This document shows positions 52,085 through 60,894 of a DNA stretch of 64,000 nt, one piece after another; within the stretch, counting starts at the first letter, position 1; each line of letters starts with the position of its first letter. The DNA is from [Clostridium] aerotolerans DSM 5434. Lineage in GTDB: Bacteria > Bacillota > Clostridia > Lachnospirales > Lachnospiraceae. Position numbers and translations under genes: made by a program. The notes below the pieces were generated by a model. That model saw only the letters and a program-made list of their open reading frames with translations, did no database searches and was not told the DNA's origin. The stretch lies in contig NZ_JHWJ01000015.1 of NCBI RefSeq assembly GCF_000687555.1, positions 1 through 64,000 of the forward strand, given 5' to 3'.

Positions 52085-52323
52085 TCCCATAAGTTTTGGT
52101 TTCACTTTTTGGTTATATTTCTATTAATTATTAACTTTTCTATATTTATATCGAAACCTAAGTCAAAATAATAAGCGATTTTAGTCGATTTTTGTCATTT
52201 TATCAGTATCTTAATACCCGCTATCCAGGAATAAAGGATAAAAGCATGAAAATGCAGCTGTCAGGCCATGTAAAATCATAAATTATAAAGAGCAAAAGAT
52301 AAATATTTACATGAAAAGCTGGA

Positions 52324-52353
52324 TTCAAGAAATGAGATTTGTCTTCATATAAT
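52324..52353 (+). promoter_or_regulatory. Possible sigma-A promoter of the large glycosyltransferase gene
   Basis: A perfect TATAAT at 52348-52353 with a weak TTCAAG 18 bases upstream, about 62 bases before the start codon. Confidence 0.35.
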
Positions 52354-52414
52354 AGAACGATAAACAAAATTATGAAATCTGAAAGCAAATTTTAGAATGA
52401 AAGAGGAAGTTATA

Positions 52415-54229
52415 ATGAGTATAGAAAATTTAACTGCAGATGCCATTCAGGAAGACACTTCTGAAAAGCAGTATGAAGAAGCGGTCCGACTTCAGGAGTT
52501 TCTTATTTCCATTGCCAGCCAGCTGCCAGCTGCCATAAGAAATCAAGAGCTTACTTATAGCATGAGTCATATAAGAATCCTCTCCATTGGTCTGTCCCGA
52601 CTAGAATTCATCTGCCACGATCCGAAAATACTGGAAATTCCAGTCTCCTACCTAGCCATGTATGAAAATACCAAGTGGACCATTGACAAATTAACGGAAT
52701 ATATAGAGACGGACCAACGAAAGAAAGCGGAGGATCTGGCAGAATTTCAATTGATCCCATTTCTTAAGGAATGGAAGGAGGATACCTATTTCTGGCTGCT
52801 GATTTATCCTGATAAAGAAAAAATGAGCCATTATTATGAACATGAATTTATACCAAATCACCGGAATACCTATGAGGACAGGGGAAAGGATTATCTGGTC
52901 TCCATTTTCATTCCTGTTTATAATAAGGTAGAGTATACAAAAAAGTGTCTGGAAAGCCTTTTTCGAAATACAAACCTGACCAGACACTCCTGCGAACTGA
53001 TTCTTCTGAATGATGGTTCTACGGACGAAACGGAAGAATATTTCAAGGAATTGGGCATTCGAAAGGTACTGACCTTAAAACGAAATGTAAAAGCCATGAT
53101 CTTTTCCCTAATGTACCGGGTTTGTGAAGGAAAATATGCTGCCTTTATTAATAACGATACCATATTAACAAGCAACTGGCTGGATAATCTGCTGACCTGC
53201 ATTCAATCTGATCCGGATATCATATCTGTAGCTCCCAGTACGCCTAATACCAGTAACCGACAGGGCATGGTGGATGATTTTACACCGGAGAATGCGGAAG
53301 AAAAAGCGAAGTCCCACAACGTCAAATGTCCCTACTTATGGGAAGAGAAATGCCGGCTAATGCCTGTAATTGCCCTTTATGATATTGATAAAGTAAATAC
53401 CATTGGGTTTGCAGACCGGTTTTATTATACCATGGAATTTTGGGATGATGATTTCAGCCTTCGGGCCCGGAGAGCTGGTTACAAGCAAATACTGTGCAAG
53501 GATACCTGGTGTTACCACTTTGGCAGTGTTTCAGGAAAGGAAGACCAGCTAAAGTACCGGACGCTGCAAAATGGAAGAAGTCTGTTTATTCAGAAACACG
53601 GTGTTGACCCATGGGGCCATAACTTCTGCTATGATCCTTACCTTTTGACTCATTTAGAAACCACCTTTCCTGATCTTCCAGAGGATACCCCGATTCTTGG
53701 GATCGACCCCGGCTTTGGAGCTGATGTGATACAGCTTATGACAGGATTAAGGCGTTTGGGAAAAAAGGTTACCTTTTCCTTTGCCATTGGTGATTCCAAT
53801 CTAGCTGATGACTTAAAGCCTTTAAAGGGGACTGTCTCCATTGCAGAATCTATGTATGATATGCACCGGGCTCTCCCGGACGGAAGCTTTCAGTATATCT
53901 CCATTGGAAAGGAGATATCTCTTTACCCTGATTACTCTGAACTGTTAAAGAAATGCGCATCTCGCTTGAAGCCTGGAGGAGTGATATCCTTTTATTTAAC
54001 CAACCCTTATTCTCTTGGCTTAAAAAGAGAGCTGGAGGAAGAGAGACTGTTAAATGGAAAGCACTCAATCACGCTCATTCCTTTAAACGAAGTCGTATCT
54101 ATTTTAAGCGGACAGGGATTGAGGCCTAATGCCAATGGTATCTTTGAGGCAATTCTGCCTGCGGTATTAAATCCAGGCAGATCAGAACACCTAAATCGGT
54201 ATCTGGTCCTTGCAACAAAGCCAAAATAA
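52415..54229 (+). CDS. Family-2 glycosyltransferase with C-terminal Rossmann-like domain
   Basis: A 604-residue protein from ATG 52415, with GAGGAAG five to seven bases before. Residues 1-150 are helical and unrecognised. Residues about 160-385 are a GT2 catalytic domain: VSIFIPVYNKVEYTKKCLESLF, NDGSTDET, AAFINNDTILTSNW and WDDDFSLRARRAGYK. From about residue 425 comes a Rossmann-like part (ILGIDPGFGADVIQLM, then CASRLKPGGVISFYLTNP) that looks like a methyltransferase fold. Position between flagellar genes suggests flagellin or hook glycosylation, but that is inference. A strong terminator follows. Confidence 0.8.
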   Translation: MSIENLTADAIQEDTSEKQYEEAVRLQEFLISIASQLPAAIRNQELTYSMSHIRILSIGLSRLEFICHDPKILEIPVSYLAMYENTKWTIDKLTEYIETDQRKKAEDLAEFQLIPFLKEWKEDTYFWLLIYPDKEKMSHYYEHEFIPNHRNTYEDRGKDYLVSIFIPVYNKVEYTKKCLESLFRNTNLTRHSCELILLNDGSTDETEEYFKELGIRKVLTLKRNVKAMIFSLMYRVCEGKYAAFINNDTILTSNWLDNLLTCIQSDPDIISVAPSTPNTSNRQGMVDDFTPENAEEKAKSHNVKCPYLWEEKCRLMPVIALYDIDKVNTIGFADRFYYTMEFWDDDFSLRARRAGYKQILCKDTWCYHFGSVSGKEDQLKYRTLQNGRSLFIQKHGVDPWGHNFCYDPYLLTHLETTFPDLPEDTPILGIDPGFGADVIQLMTGLRRLGKKVTFSFAIGDSNLADDLKPLKGTVSIAESMYDMHRALPDGSFQYISIGKEISLYPDYSELLKKCASRLKPGGVISFYLTNPYSLGLKRELEEERLLNGKHSITLIPLNEVVSILSGQGLRPNANGIFEAILPAVLNPGRSEHLNRYLVLATKPK

Positions 54230-54234
54230 ACAAA

Positions 54235-54285
54235 ACTCCCTGTCAGGGCCGAAATATATCTTCTGCCTTAACAGGGAGTCTTTTC
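54235..54285. terminator. Bidirectional terminator after the glycosyltransferase gene
   Basis: ACTCCCTGT (54235-54243) pairs with ACAGGGAGT (54271-54279), followed by CTTTTC on plus; on minus the stem is followed by TTTTGTTTATTTTGG. It separates the glycosyltransferase from the convergent yjfB gene. Confidence 0.82.
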
Positions 54286-54286
54286 A

Positions 54287-54478
54287 TTATGCTCTTGTAT
54301 CTACGATCTGTCCAACACCACTAGAAGGTATCTGGCCAGGAGCTGCGCGGCTTATCATATCGAGAAGTCCGGCTGCCTGCTGTTCTTGTTGATTCATGGC
54401 CTTTTTCGTTATAGAGAGACCTGCCTCCTGCTGAACCTTTGCCATGCTCATATCCATGCTAAATGCAGCGACGTCCAT
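54287..54478 (-). CDS. YjfB-family putative motility protein
   Basis: A 63-residue protein from ATG 54478, with AAAGGAG seven bases upstream. It starts MDVAAFSMDMSMAKVQQEAGLSITKKAM and ends PGQIPSSGVGQIVDTRA, with a Gln/Ala-rich helix between: the pattern of the small YjfB motility family. The molecular role is unknown. A sigma-28-like box with an exact CCGATAT lies upstream, supporting a place in the flagellar regulon. Confidence 0.82.
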   Translation of the reverse strand: MDVAAFSMDMSMAKVQQEAGLSITKKAMNQQEQQAAGLLDMISRAAPGQIPSSGVGQIVDTRA

Positions 54479-54539
54479 ATTCGTTCTCCTTTCATGCAGT
54501 CGAAACTGCAATCCTTATTATCTTTTGCTTCTTATTATA

Positions 54540-54566
54540 TATCGGACTTAATAAGCTTCTGATAAC
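54540..54566 (-). promoter_or_regulatory. Candidate sigma-28 promoter of the yjfB-family gene
   Basis: Minus strand TTAT, 15 bases, TCCGATAT about 62 bases before the start. The -10 has the exact CCGATAT core; the -35 is weak. Confidence 0.4.
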
Positions 54567-54580
54567 AGGCTGGTATGAAA

Positions 54581-56116
54581 TTACGATTCTTTATAGCAAT
54601 CCAGGGTAAACCAAAATTCAACACCACCTAAGACATTGCGCACCCCGCAGGATTTCTTATGAGAATCCATAATCGCCTTAACAATAGAAAGTCCGATGCC
54701 GCTCCCACCATATTCCCTTGTGTGGGCCTTATCAACCTTAAAGAATTTAGTCCAAAGCTTAGGTATGTCTTCTTCCGGAATGTTCTGACCGGTATTAAAC
54801 ACCGTTACAAGCGCTTCGGTTCCTTTTTCTTCTGCGGTAATGATAATATTTCTATCTCCCCCCAGATGGTTTAAGGCGTTATTCAGATAATTGGTAATGA
54901 CTTCTTCTATTTTAAATTCATCGGCACAGACGTAAATGGGCCCGCAGTCCTCAAGCGTTACGGTTGCATTGTTATGCTGAATCAGGATTCCAGCTGAATT
55001 TATCACTCCACGAATGAGCTCCGTTATATCAAACCGCTCCAGCTGCAGAGCATCGTTTCCAAATTCAATAGCAGTAAGATTTAATAGCTGACGGACCATC
55101 TTATTCATCTTATTGGCTTCATCTATAATTACTTCACAGTAGTATTCCCTGCTTTCAGGATCATCTGCCATTCCCTCGTTGAGCCCCTCGGCATATCCCT
55201 GAATTAAGGCAATGGGAGTTTTTAATTCATGGGATACATTCGCGATAAAATCTTTACGCATGTCGTCGATTTTTACTTTTTCTTCAATATCCTTTTGAAG
55301 CTCCTCATTGGCAGCCCGCAGCTCTCCTATGGTATCCTTTAACCGGTCAGAAAGCTTGTTCATACTGTTTCCTAATATGCCGATTTCATCCTCTTCTTTT
55401 CCTGTATACTTAGCATCAAAATCCAGGCCAGACATCTTTTCCGACAGGTTAGACAATGCAAGTATGGGGGAAGTGACTCTTTTGGTGGTTAAATAGGTAA
55501 TAATGCTTCCGACCAAAAGCGCGACACCTCCTACATAAGCAAGGAACCGATTGGATAAGGATACACTTTCCCGGATACTGGCCAGGGGTATGGATATGAG
55601 GAAAATGGTCCTGTTATCGGAGAAATATCCCCAGCTTTCCAGATAATAAGAATCCGACCTGGTATCATAGGTCTTTTGAATCACGTAATTGTCGTACTTC
55701 TTCATTATATTCGTGTGCGGCATATCTTTTCCAAAGATATAATCCTCCACACGATTGGTTAAAAACTGTCGGTCTCCGCTGGTTGACATAAGAGCTTCAT
55801 CTGTGGAGCTGTCGATTAAGACCATGGCAAGGTTATATTTCTCTCCCATGATGCGAAACATCTTTTGGACAGGGCCTTCATTTTTAAAGTCCTTATCATA
55901 GGTATCCTTATAATACCCAATGATTCCTTTTCCACTTTCATTGGCTTCTGCCACCACTTGGTCAATCTCATTATAGGCGCGTTCCAGAATGTGCACTTTA
56001 TCTATGGTGTAGAAGGTTTCTAAAAACCAGCTATTGACGCACCAGGTCGAAATAAGCACAAACGCCATCAGTCCTACAAAAATAATGGCGTATCGTGCTT
56101 TTATGGAATGTTTCAT
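54581..56116 (-). CDS. Sensor histidine kinase with HAMP domain
   Basis: A 511-residue membrane kinase. Helix 1 (about 10-30) and helix 2 (about 192-215) bracket an extracellular sensor of about 160 residues. HAMP follows (TKRVTSPILALSNLSEKMSGLDF), then the phosphoacceptor His in FIANVSHELKTPIALIQGYAEG, and an ATPase domain with NYLNNALNH, TVFNTGQNIP and EYGGSGIGLSIVKAI. It overlaps its regulator's stop by four bases. The stimulus is unknown. The kinase has no flagellar signature. Confidence 0.95.
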   Translation of the reverse strand: MKHSIKARYAIIFVGLMAFVLISTWCVNSWFLETFYTIDKVHILERAYNEIDQVVAEANESGKGIIGYYKDTYDKDFKNEGPVQKMFRIMGEKYNLAMVLIDSSTDEALMSTSGDRQFLTNRVEDYIFGKDMPHTNIMKKYDNYVIQKTYDTRSDSYYLESWGYFSDNRTIFLISIPLASIRESVSLSNRFLAYVGGVALLVGSIITYLTTKRVTSPILALSNLSEKMSGLDFDAKYTGKEEDEIGILGNSMNKLSDRLKDTIGELRAANEELQKDIEEKVKIDDMRKDFIANVSHELKTPIALIQGYAEGLNEGMADDPESREYYCEVIIDEANKMNKMVRQLLNLTAIEFGNDALQLERFDITELIRGVINSAGILIQHNNATVTLEDCGPIYVCADEFKIEEVITNYLNNALNHLGGDRNIIITAEEKGTEALVTVFNTGQNIPEEDIPKLWTKFFKVDKAHTREYGGSGIGLSIVKAIMDSHKKSCGVRNVLGGVEFWFTLDCYKES

Positions 56117-56790
56117 TGACTCACCTCAAATTTATATCCCATTCCCCATATGGTCTTGATGTAATCTCCTTTTTCCCCCATCTTGCTTCGAAGCTTCTTT
56201 ACATGGGTATCTATAGTTCTGGCATCTCCAAAATAATCGTAATTCCATACATTATTTAATATCTTTTCCCTGGACAGGGCGATTCCCTGGTTTTCAAGGA
56301 AATAGGCCAACAGTTCAAATTCCTTAAAGCTTAATTCAATGTTGGTTCCATCAATGGTGACCTGATGGGCCGCCTTATCAATACAGATTCCTCCGATCTC
56401 TACCTCGTCGGCTGGTACTGCATTGCTTCTTCTTAAGATGGCCTCTACTCTTGCAACTAAAATCTTAGGGCTGAAAGGCTTTGAGATATATTCATCCACA
56501 CCGAGGTCAAAGCCCTGAAGCTCATCTCTTTCTTCCCCTCTTGCCGTCAGCATGATGATAGGGACCTGAGAATATTTGCGGATGGTCTTAAGGGTTTCCC
56601 AGCCGTCCATTTTAGGCATCATAACATCAAGGATAATGAGTACAATATCTTTCTGTTCAAAGAATACGTCCACAGCCTCCTCTCCATTGGCAGCCTCAAC
56701 TACGGTAAATCCCTTCACACTCAAAAAATCTTTTACCAGCTTTCTCATTCTGGATTCATCATCAACCACTAATATTTTTAGCTGTTCCAT
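56113..56790 (-). CDS. OmpR/PhoB-family response regulator
   Basis: A 225-residue regulator: receiver domain with VVDDESRM, phospho-aspartate in IILDVMMPKMDG and lysine in ISKPFSP; winged helix with FELLAYFLENQGIALSREKIL and DTHVKKLRSKMG. GGAGG is five bases before the ATG. It is the first gene of a two-gene unit with the kinase. Its targets cannot be read here; autoregulation is common in the family. Confidence 0.95.
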   Translation of the reverse strand: MEQLKILVVDDESRMRKLVKDFLSVKGFTVVEAANGEEAVDVFFEQKDIVLIILDVMMPKMDGWETLKTIRKYSQVPIIMLTARGEERDELQGFDLGVDEYISKPFSPKILVARVEAILRRSNAVPADEVEIGGICIDKAAHQVTIDGTNIELSFKEFELLAYFLENQGIALSREKILNNVWNYDYFGDARTIDTHVKKLRSKMGEKGDYIKTIWGMGYKFEVSQ

Positions 56791-56840
56791 CGCAACCTCC
56801 TGAAATCAGATCCTTTTTCTTTTCCTTTATTTCTGACCAT

Positions 56841-56869
56841 ATTGTAACAAATGAAAAGGGGAATTTCTA
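56841..56869 (-). promoter_or_regulatory. Candidate sigma-A promoter of the two-component genes
   Basis: TAGAAA (56869-56864), 17 bases, TACAAT (56846-56841) on the minus strand, about 50 bases before the regulator start. Four of six and five of six consensus bases. Confidence 0.45.
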
Positions 56870-56971
56870 CATTTTCACAGAGATTTCACACGAATAGGCG
56901 AGAAATGACTGTTCATTGAATAATTCCCCCAATCAAAGGGTCATATTCCTTTTCCTGGTAAGTAAAATCAT

Positions 56972-57683
56972 AACCACCCGTTGAACGGGTGGTTTGCTCT
57001 ACCCCTATAAGGGGTTATTACCGACGTTGGAGCCTAAAGGCTCTTCGAAAAAAATCCACAGCCGCACAAACATTTATCTGCTGAGCCCAACAGGGCTCAT
57101 TTTATTTGCTTTGCTTTACCGGCTCACCCGTGAACGGGTCTATGTATTCTTTTAACGTCATTTGATCATATTCTAAATCTTCCTTTAATTGATTTTGTAT
57201 ATATTCTTGTATCTTCTTTGCATTCTTTCCCACTGTATCTACATAATATCCACGACACCAAAAATGTCTGTTTCCATATTTGTATTTTAAATTCGCATGT
57301 CTCTCAAATATCATTAGCGTACTCTTACCTTTTAAATATCCCATAAAACTTGATACGCTGATATTTGGTGGTATTCTCACTAACATATGAACATGATCTG
57401 GACATATTTCTGCCTCTACTATTTCCACACCTTTTCGTTTGCATAACATACTTAGCACATTTGCTATATCCTGCTTTAATTCTCCGTACGCTACCTTTCT
57501 GCGATATTTTGGTGCAAAAACTATATGATACTTACAATTCCATTTTGAATGTGATAAACTACTTATATCCATTTGGATAACCTCCTCAGATGTGCTTGTG
57601 TGGCTGCGAACCAACACTATTATATCACTGGAGGTTTTTTACTTGAAGCTAAAGCAGCTGTGGACGCACCTGCATAGCAGGTG
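56972..57683 (-). mobile_element. Solo IS200-type insertion sequence
   Basis: A compact element holding only a Y1 transposase gene, bounded by palindromes: an 11-pair perfect hairpin at 56972-56994 (AACCACCCGTT and complement) and CACCTGC/GCAGGTG at 57667-57683. Further hairpins lie at 57001-57015, 57030-57043 and 57083-57098. IS200/IS605 elements carry subterminal hairpins recognised by the enzyme and no inverted terminal repeats, as seen here. Exact ends and the target tetranucleotide cannot be fixed from one copy. Confidence 0.78.
57102..57572 (-). CDS. tnpA: IS200/IS605-type transposase TnpA (Y1 HUH)
   Basis: A 156-residue transposase from ATG 57572, with GAGGAGG eight bases upstream. 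The HUH metal motif is CPDHVHMLVRIPP, the fold start is KWNCKYHIVFAPKYRRK, and the nucleophilic tyrosine lies in GYYVDTVGKN. All are intact, so the gene looks functional. No tnpB is present. It lies between the two-component genes and kduI and disrupts no recognisable gene. Confidence 0.95.
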   Translation of the reverse strand: MDISSLSHSKWNCKYHIVFAPKYRRKVAYGELKQDIANVLSMLCKRKGVEIVEAEICPDHVHMLVRIPPNISVSSFMGYLKGKSTLMIFERHANLKYKYGNRHFWCRGYYVDTVGKNAKKIQEYIQNQLKEDLEYDQMTLKEYIDPFTGEPVKQSK

Positions 57684-57704
57684 GTTTATAAAAGACTGCA
57701 ATAC

Positions 57705-57740
57705 AATAAAAAAGCAGACACACCAAAAGTGCATCTGCTT
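57705..57740 (-). terminator. Terminator of kduI
   Basis: On minus, AGCAGATGCAC, TTTTG, GTGTGTCTGCT then TTTTTTATT: about 11 pairs with one or two G-U and a strong T run, just after the kduI stop. Confidence 0.82.
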
Positions 57741-57753
57741 CTATATATAAATA

Positions 57754-58596
57754 TTATCTTAATTCAGTGGTTGGAATGGTATCCATATCGTCGAATGCCT
57801 GATTCTCTCCACCCATTGCCCAGATGAAGGTGTAATTGCTGGTACCTGCTCCGGAATGGATGCTCCAGGATGGGCTGATCACTGCCTGCTCATTCTGCAT
57901 TACGATATGTCTTGTTTCATTGCCTTCTCCCATCATGTGGAATACTACATTGTTCTCCGGAATCTCGAAGTACATATAGATTTCCATACGTCTCTCATGA
58001 GTATGGGATGGCATGGTGTTCCATACGCTTCCTGCATCTAATACAGTCATTCCCATGGAAAGCTGACAGGTTTCCAATACGTCTGGATGAATAAACTGGT
58101 TGATGACACGCTTGTTTGCGGTCTCCATTGCTCCAAGAGGCTTTTTCGCTGCCTTTTCAATAGGAATAAACGTTGTTTTGCATGCCTTATGAGCTGGTGC
58201 ACTTACCATATAGAACTTGGCAGGGTTTGCTGCATCTGCACTGGAGAAGGTAACTTCCTTTGTTCCTTTTGTAATGTATAAGCAGTCTTTGTAATTCATC
58301 TTGAACTCTTCCCCATCTGCAACAATGGTTCCTGCTCCACCGATATTAAAAATACCGATCTCGCGTCTCTCAAGAAAATAGCTTGTACCAAAATTTTTCC
58401 AAATATCAATACCTTTGTCAATAGAAACAGATTCTGTTGTAGGCATACAACCTAATGTAACCATACGATCTACATGGGAATATACAGCTACCACTTCATT
58501 GGCAACGTATAAATTTTCAATTAAAAATTCATTTCTTGTTTCTTCTGTTGTATATCGTTTAAAATCTCTTTGATTAGCTGAATAACGGATATCCAT
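57754..58596 (-). CDS. kduI: 5-dehydro-4-deoxy-D-glucuronate isomerase KduI
   Basis: A 280-residue cupin enzyme that converts 5-keto-4-deoxyuronate to 2,5-diketo-3-deoxygluconate in pectin and uronate breakdown. The N-terminal and C-terminal cupin halves are both present; the zinc site is in NTMPSHTHERRMEIYMYF plus the later histidine in SPSWSIHSG. GGAGG precedes the ATG. No kduD, lyase or transporter gene accompanies it, so it is isolated from its pathway within this window. Confidence 0.96.
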   Translation of the reverse strand: MDIRYSANQRDFKRYTTEETRNEFLIENLYVANEVVAVYSHVDRMVTLGCMPTTESVSIDKGIDIWKNFGTSYFLERREIGIFNIGGAGTIVADGEEFKMNYKDCLYITKGTKEVTFSSADAANPAKFYMVSAPAHKACKTTFIPIEKAAKKPLGAMETANKRVINQFIHPDVLETCQLSMGMTVLDAGSVWNTMPSHTHERRMEIYMYFEIPENNVVFHMMGEGNETRHIVMQNEQAVISPSWSIHSGAGTSNYTFIWAMGGENQAFDDMDTIPTTELR

Positions 58597-58742
58597 TTAT
58601 TAAAACCCTCCTTGTTGTATTTTGAAATAACTGACCACTCTCATGGTATCACAAGCAGGTTTTTAATTCAACAGGTTCTTAGATTTATTGTGAAAAACCA
58701 ACAACAAATCCCGTTTTTCAGGAAGTAAAATCATTCACTTAT

Positions 58743-60482
58743 TTAAAGAACGTGAAATTTTGCCACTTCGTCACGCAGCAAATTTGCCTGAGCCGACAGC
58801 TCTTCACTGGAAGCGGAGCTTTGCTCTGCCGTAGCGGCATTGCTTTGCACCACAGCGGATATCTGATTGATTGAAGAGGTGACCTGCTCCATAGCCACCG
58901 ATTGCTCCCTGGAAGCCTGCTCTACCGTCTCCATAAGCTCTTTGACGTGCTTGGCCTGATTGGTTGCATCGGAGAGAAGCTCTGCATTTTCTTTTGCTGT
59001 AGTAAGTCCGTCTTCTACGGCACGGGTCGCATTCTCAACAAGATGTGCGGTGCGTTTTGCTGCCTCGGCTGCCTTTGCCGCAAGACTTCTTACCTCATCG
59101 GCTACCACAGCAAATCCTTTTCCGGCTTCGCCAGCCCGGGCAGCCTCCACCGCAGCATTTAAAGCCAGGAGGTTTGTCTGGGAAGCGATTCCATCGATGT
59201 CCTTCGTGATCTTTCCTATTTCATCTGAGGTGGTTTTGATTTCATCCATGGCATTTAGCATCTGCTTCATCTTATCATTGCTTTCTTCCACACGATATAC
59301 GGTCTGCTCCACATAATCAACAGCTTCTTCTATATGAGAGGTATTCTGCTCTACCTGAGAGGAAACGACTGTTATAGATGAGGAAAGCTCTTCTATGGTT
59401 CCGGCCTGCTCTGTGGCACCGGCGGCCAGAGCCTGAGCGGCATCTGCCACCTGGGTAGAGCCTGCATTTACCTGATCGGCTGACTGACGTATGATTTTCA
59501 GCGTCCGGTTTAGCTGCTGGTAAATAAGAGTCAGTGAATTATGGATCGGTGCAAAATCTCCTGCATATCTTTTTTCCACAGGAAGGGTCATATCCCCTCG
59601 TGACATATGCTCCATGTGATTGGTAATATCTGCAACTACCTCTGCCATTTGTCCTATCAGCTCATCCGTTGCCCTAGAGAGAACCTCCAGCTCATCCTTT
59701 GTCTCGCTGATTGTTACAGGGGGTGTATGAACATCTCCCTCTGCCAATAGCTTAAGACGATCTGCAACAGGGGTTAGGGGTGCGGTAATCTTACTTAGAC
59801 GGCCAGTGAGAATGAAAAGGCCTGCTGCACAAATTCCTAACGATACCAAAAGAAGAAACGCAATTTCCATCAGCTTCTCTTTCTGGTGCGCAGCCACCGC
59901 GTCATTGATGTCGTCAATGTAATTTCCGGTGCTGATATTCCAGTCATAAGGCGCGAATTTAAGTGTATAGGCTCTCTTTGCATATACTCCATCCTGACCA
60001 GGCTTTGTGAAATAAAAATCCGTAAATCCGCCTCCTGATTTTGCGCCATTCTCAATAAAGCTTCTGATGTAATAATTGCCTGCTTTATCCGTCTCATTGA
60101 ACCGTTCTTTTCCTTCATATTCCGGATTCATGTGCACGGCGCAAAGACCGTTCGACGTATCTGCCCAGAAATAACCGCTGCCTCCGTCGTATCTGGCATT
60201 ACGGACGATGCTTTCTGCATTCTTTTTTGCCTGCTGCTCCGTAAGCTCACCGCTTTCATAGCGCTTATAGTTGTCATCCAATACACTGACAAGATTTTCA
60301 ACTGCCGTCTTAATATTCTGATCATAGCTTTCATAACTGGACTTAATCCAGTTTTGATATGCACGGTCCAAGCTGATGTAGGAGATTACTGTTAATACAA
60401 AAATTGTAGTAAACAACATGGCACTGACAAATAAAATCAGTTTTCCCCTGACCTGCAATCGTTTCTTCTTTTGCTTTTCCAT
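58743..60482 (-). CDS. Methyl-accepting chemotaxis protein with sCache sensor
   Basis: Chemoreceptor of 579 residues from ATG 60482 (GGAGG eight bases upstream). Membrane helices near 12-35 and 205-225 flank a single-Cache extracellular domain ([33 protein letters not shown]). HAMP follows, then a signalling hairpin with the conserved tip [38 protein letters not shown]. No C-terminal CheR-docking pentapeptide is present. sCache receptors often sense small carboxylates, but the ligand here is not known. It is monocistronic by layout. Confidence 0.95.
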   Translation of the reverse strand: MEKQKKKRLQVRGKLILFVSAMLFTTIFVLTVISYISLDRAYQNWIKSSYESYDQNIKTAVENLVSVLDDNYKRYESGELTEQQAKKNAESIVRNARYDGGSGYFWADTSNGLCAVHMNPEYEGKERFNETDKAGNYYIRSFIENGAKSGGGFTDFYFTKPGQDGVYAKRAYTLKFAPYDWNISTGNYIDDINDAVAAHQKEKLMEIAFLLLVSLGICAAGLFILTGRLSKITAPLTPVADRLKLLAEGDVHTPPVTISETKDELEVLSRATDELIGQMAEVVADITNHMEHMSRGDMTLPVEKRYAGDFAPIHNSLTLIYQQLNRTLKIIRQSADQVNAGSTQVADAAQALAAGATEQAGTIEELSSSITVVSSQVEQNTSHIEEAVDYVEQTVYRVEESNDKMKQMLNAMDEIKTTSDEIGKITKDIDGIASQTNLLALNAAVEAARAGEAGKGFAVVADEVRSLAAKAAEAAKRTAHLVENATRAVEDGLTTAKENAELLSDATNQAKHVKELMETVEQASREQSVAMEQVTSSINQISAVVQSNAATAEQSSASSEELSAQANLLRDEVAKFHVL

Positions 60483-60837
60483 TATGTATTCCTCCATGAT
60501 TGCATAGACTTAATAATATTCATTATGATACATCCATTATCTGACAAGTGCAACGCGAGTTTGGTATAATAATGTATAACTTTTTACTTTTATGTCTCAT
60601 TTTATCTTTTTATAAGAATTATACATTTATACTTGTGTCATAACTCATGTGTCACCGTCAATATAAGCTGTTTTCTTACACAAAAGACTTTACAATATAC
60701 AATTCAGACAAATATAGAGCAGATACTAAAAAACTGTGAAAAGTTTAGTTTATTACTATTTTATAACCATCAATAATCCACACGATTTTGAATCTAAGGA
60801 ATCTGGTTTCTAATCTTACAATAAATAGCACTAAAAC
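60483..60837. other. Upstream region of the chemoreceptor gene
   Basis: About 355 bases, AT-rich, with no gene that I can support. It holds the candidate flagellar promoter at 60537-60563. The remainder shows only scattered short palindromes and A/T tracts. Confidence 0.55.
60537..60563 (-). promoter_or_regulatory. Candidate sigma-28 promoter of the chemoreceptor gene
   Basis: Minus strand CAAA, 15 bases, TCAGATAA, about 55 bases before the start codon: three of four -35 bases and a near-consensus -10 with correct spacing. Chemoreceptor genes are common sigma-28 targets. Confidence 0.4.
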
Positions 60838-60885
60838 AAAAAATGTGCCCTGACCCAAGGCTTGTTGGGTGCAAGGCACATTTTT
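60838..60885. terminator. Terminator after the glycosyltransferase pair
   Basis: AAAAATGTGCC and GGCACATTTTT form the base of a hairpin, with an inner CACCCAACAAG/CTTGGGTC-type stem, and T runs on both strands. It closes the minus-strand 60.9-63.1 kb unit. Confidence 0.82.
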
Positions 60886-60894
60886 AAGAAAGAG

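Larger units (their letters stand above)
51841..52414. other. Intergenic region between HD-GYP gene and glycosyltransferase
   Basis: About 570 bases, AT-rich, without a supportable gene. It includes a palindrome (52058-52084), a short CGATTTTxGTC direct repeat near 52180 and a TATAAT box before the glycosyltransferase. A 70-codon minus frame at 51818-52030 has no ribosome site and overlaps the HD-GYP start. Confidence 0.6.

Noticed and set aside
52021-52414. c-di-GMP riboswitch in the long gap before the glycosyltransferase
   Set aside because: Checked because of the many c-di-GMP genes; no GEMM-type core or tetraloop-receptor pattern is visible.
57083-57098. GAGCCC/GGGCTC hairpin after tnpA as a terminator
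   Set aside because: On the minus strand it is followed by AGCAGATAAA and no T run; more likely one of the IS200 structural hairpins.
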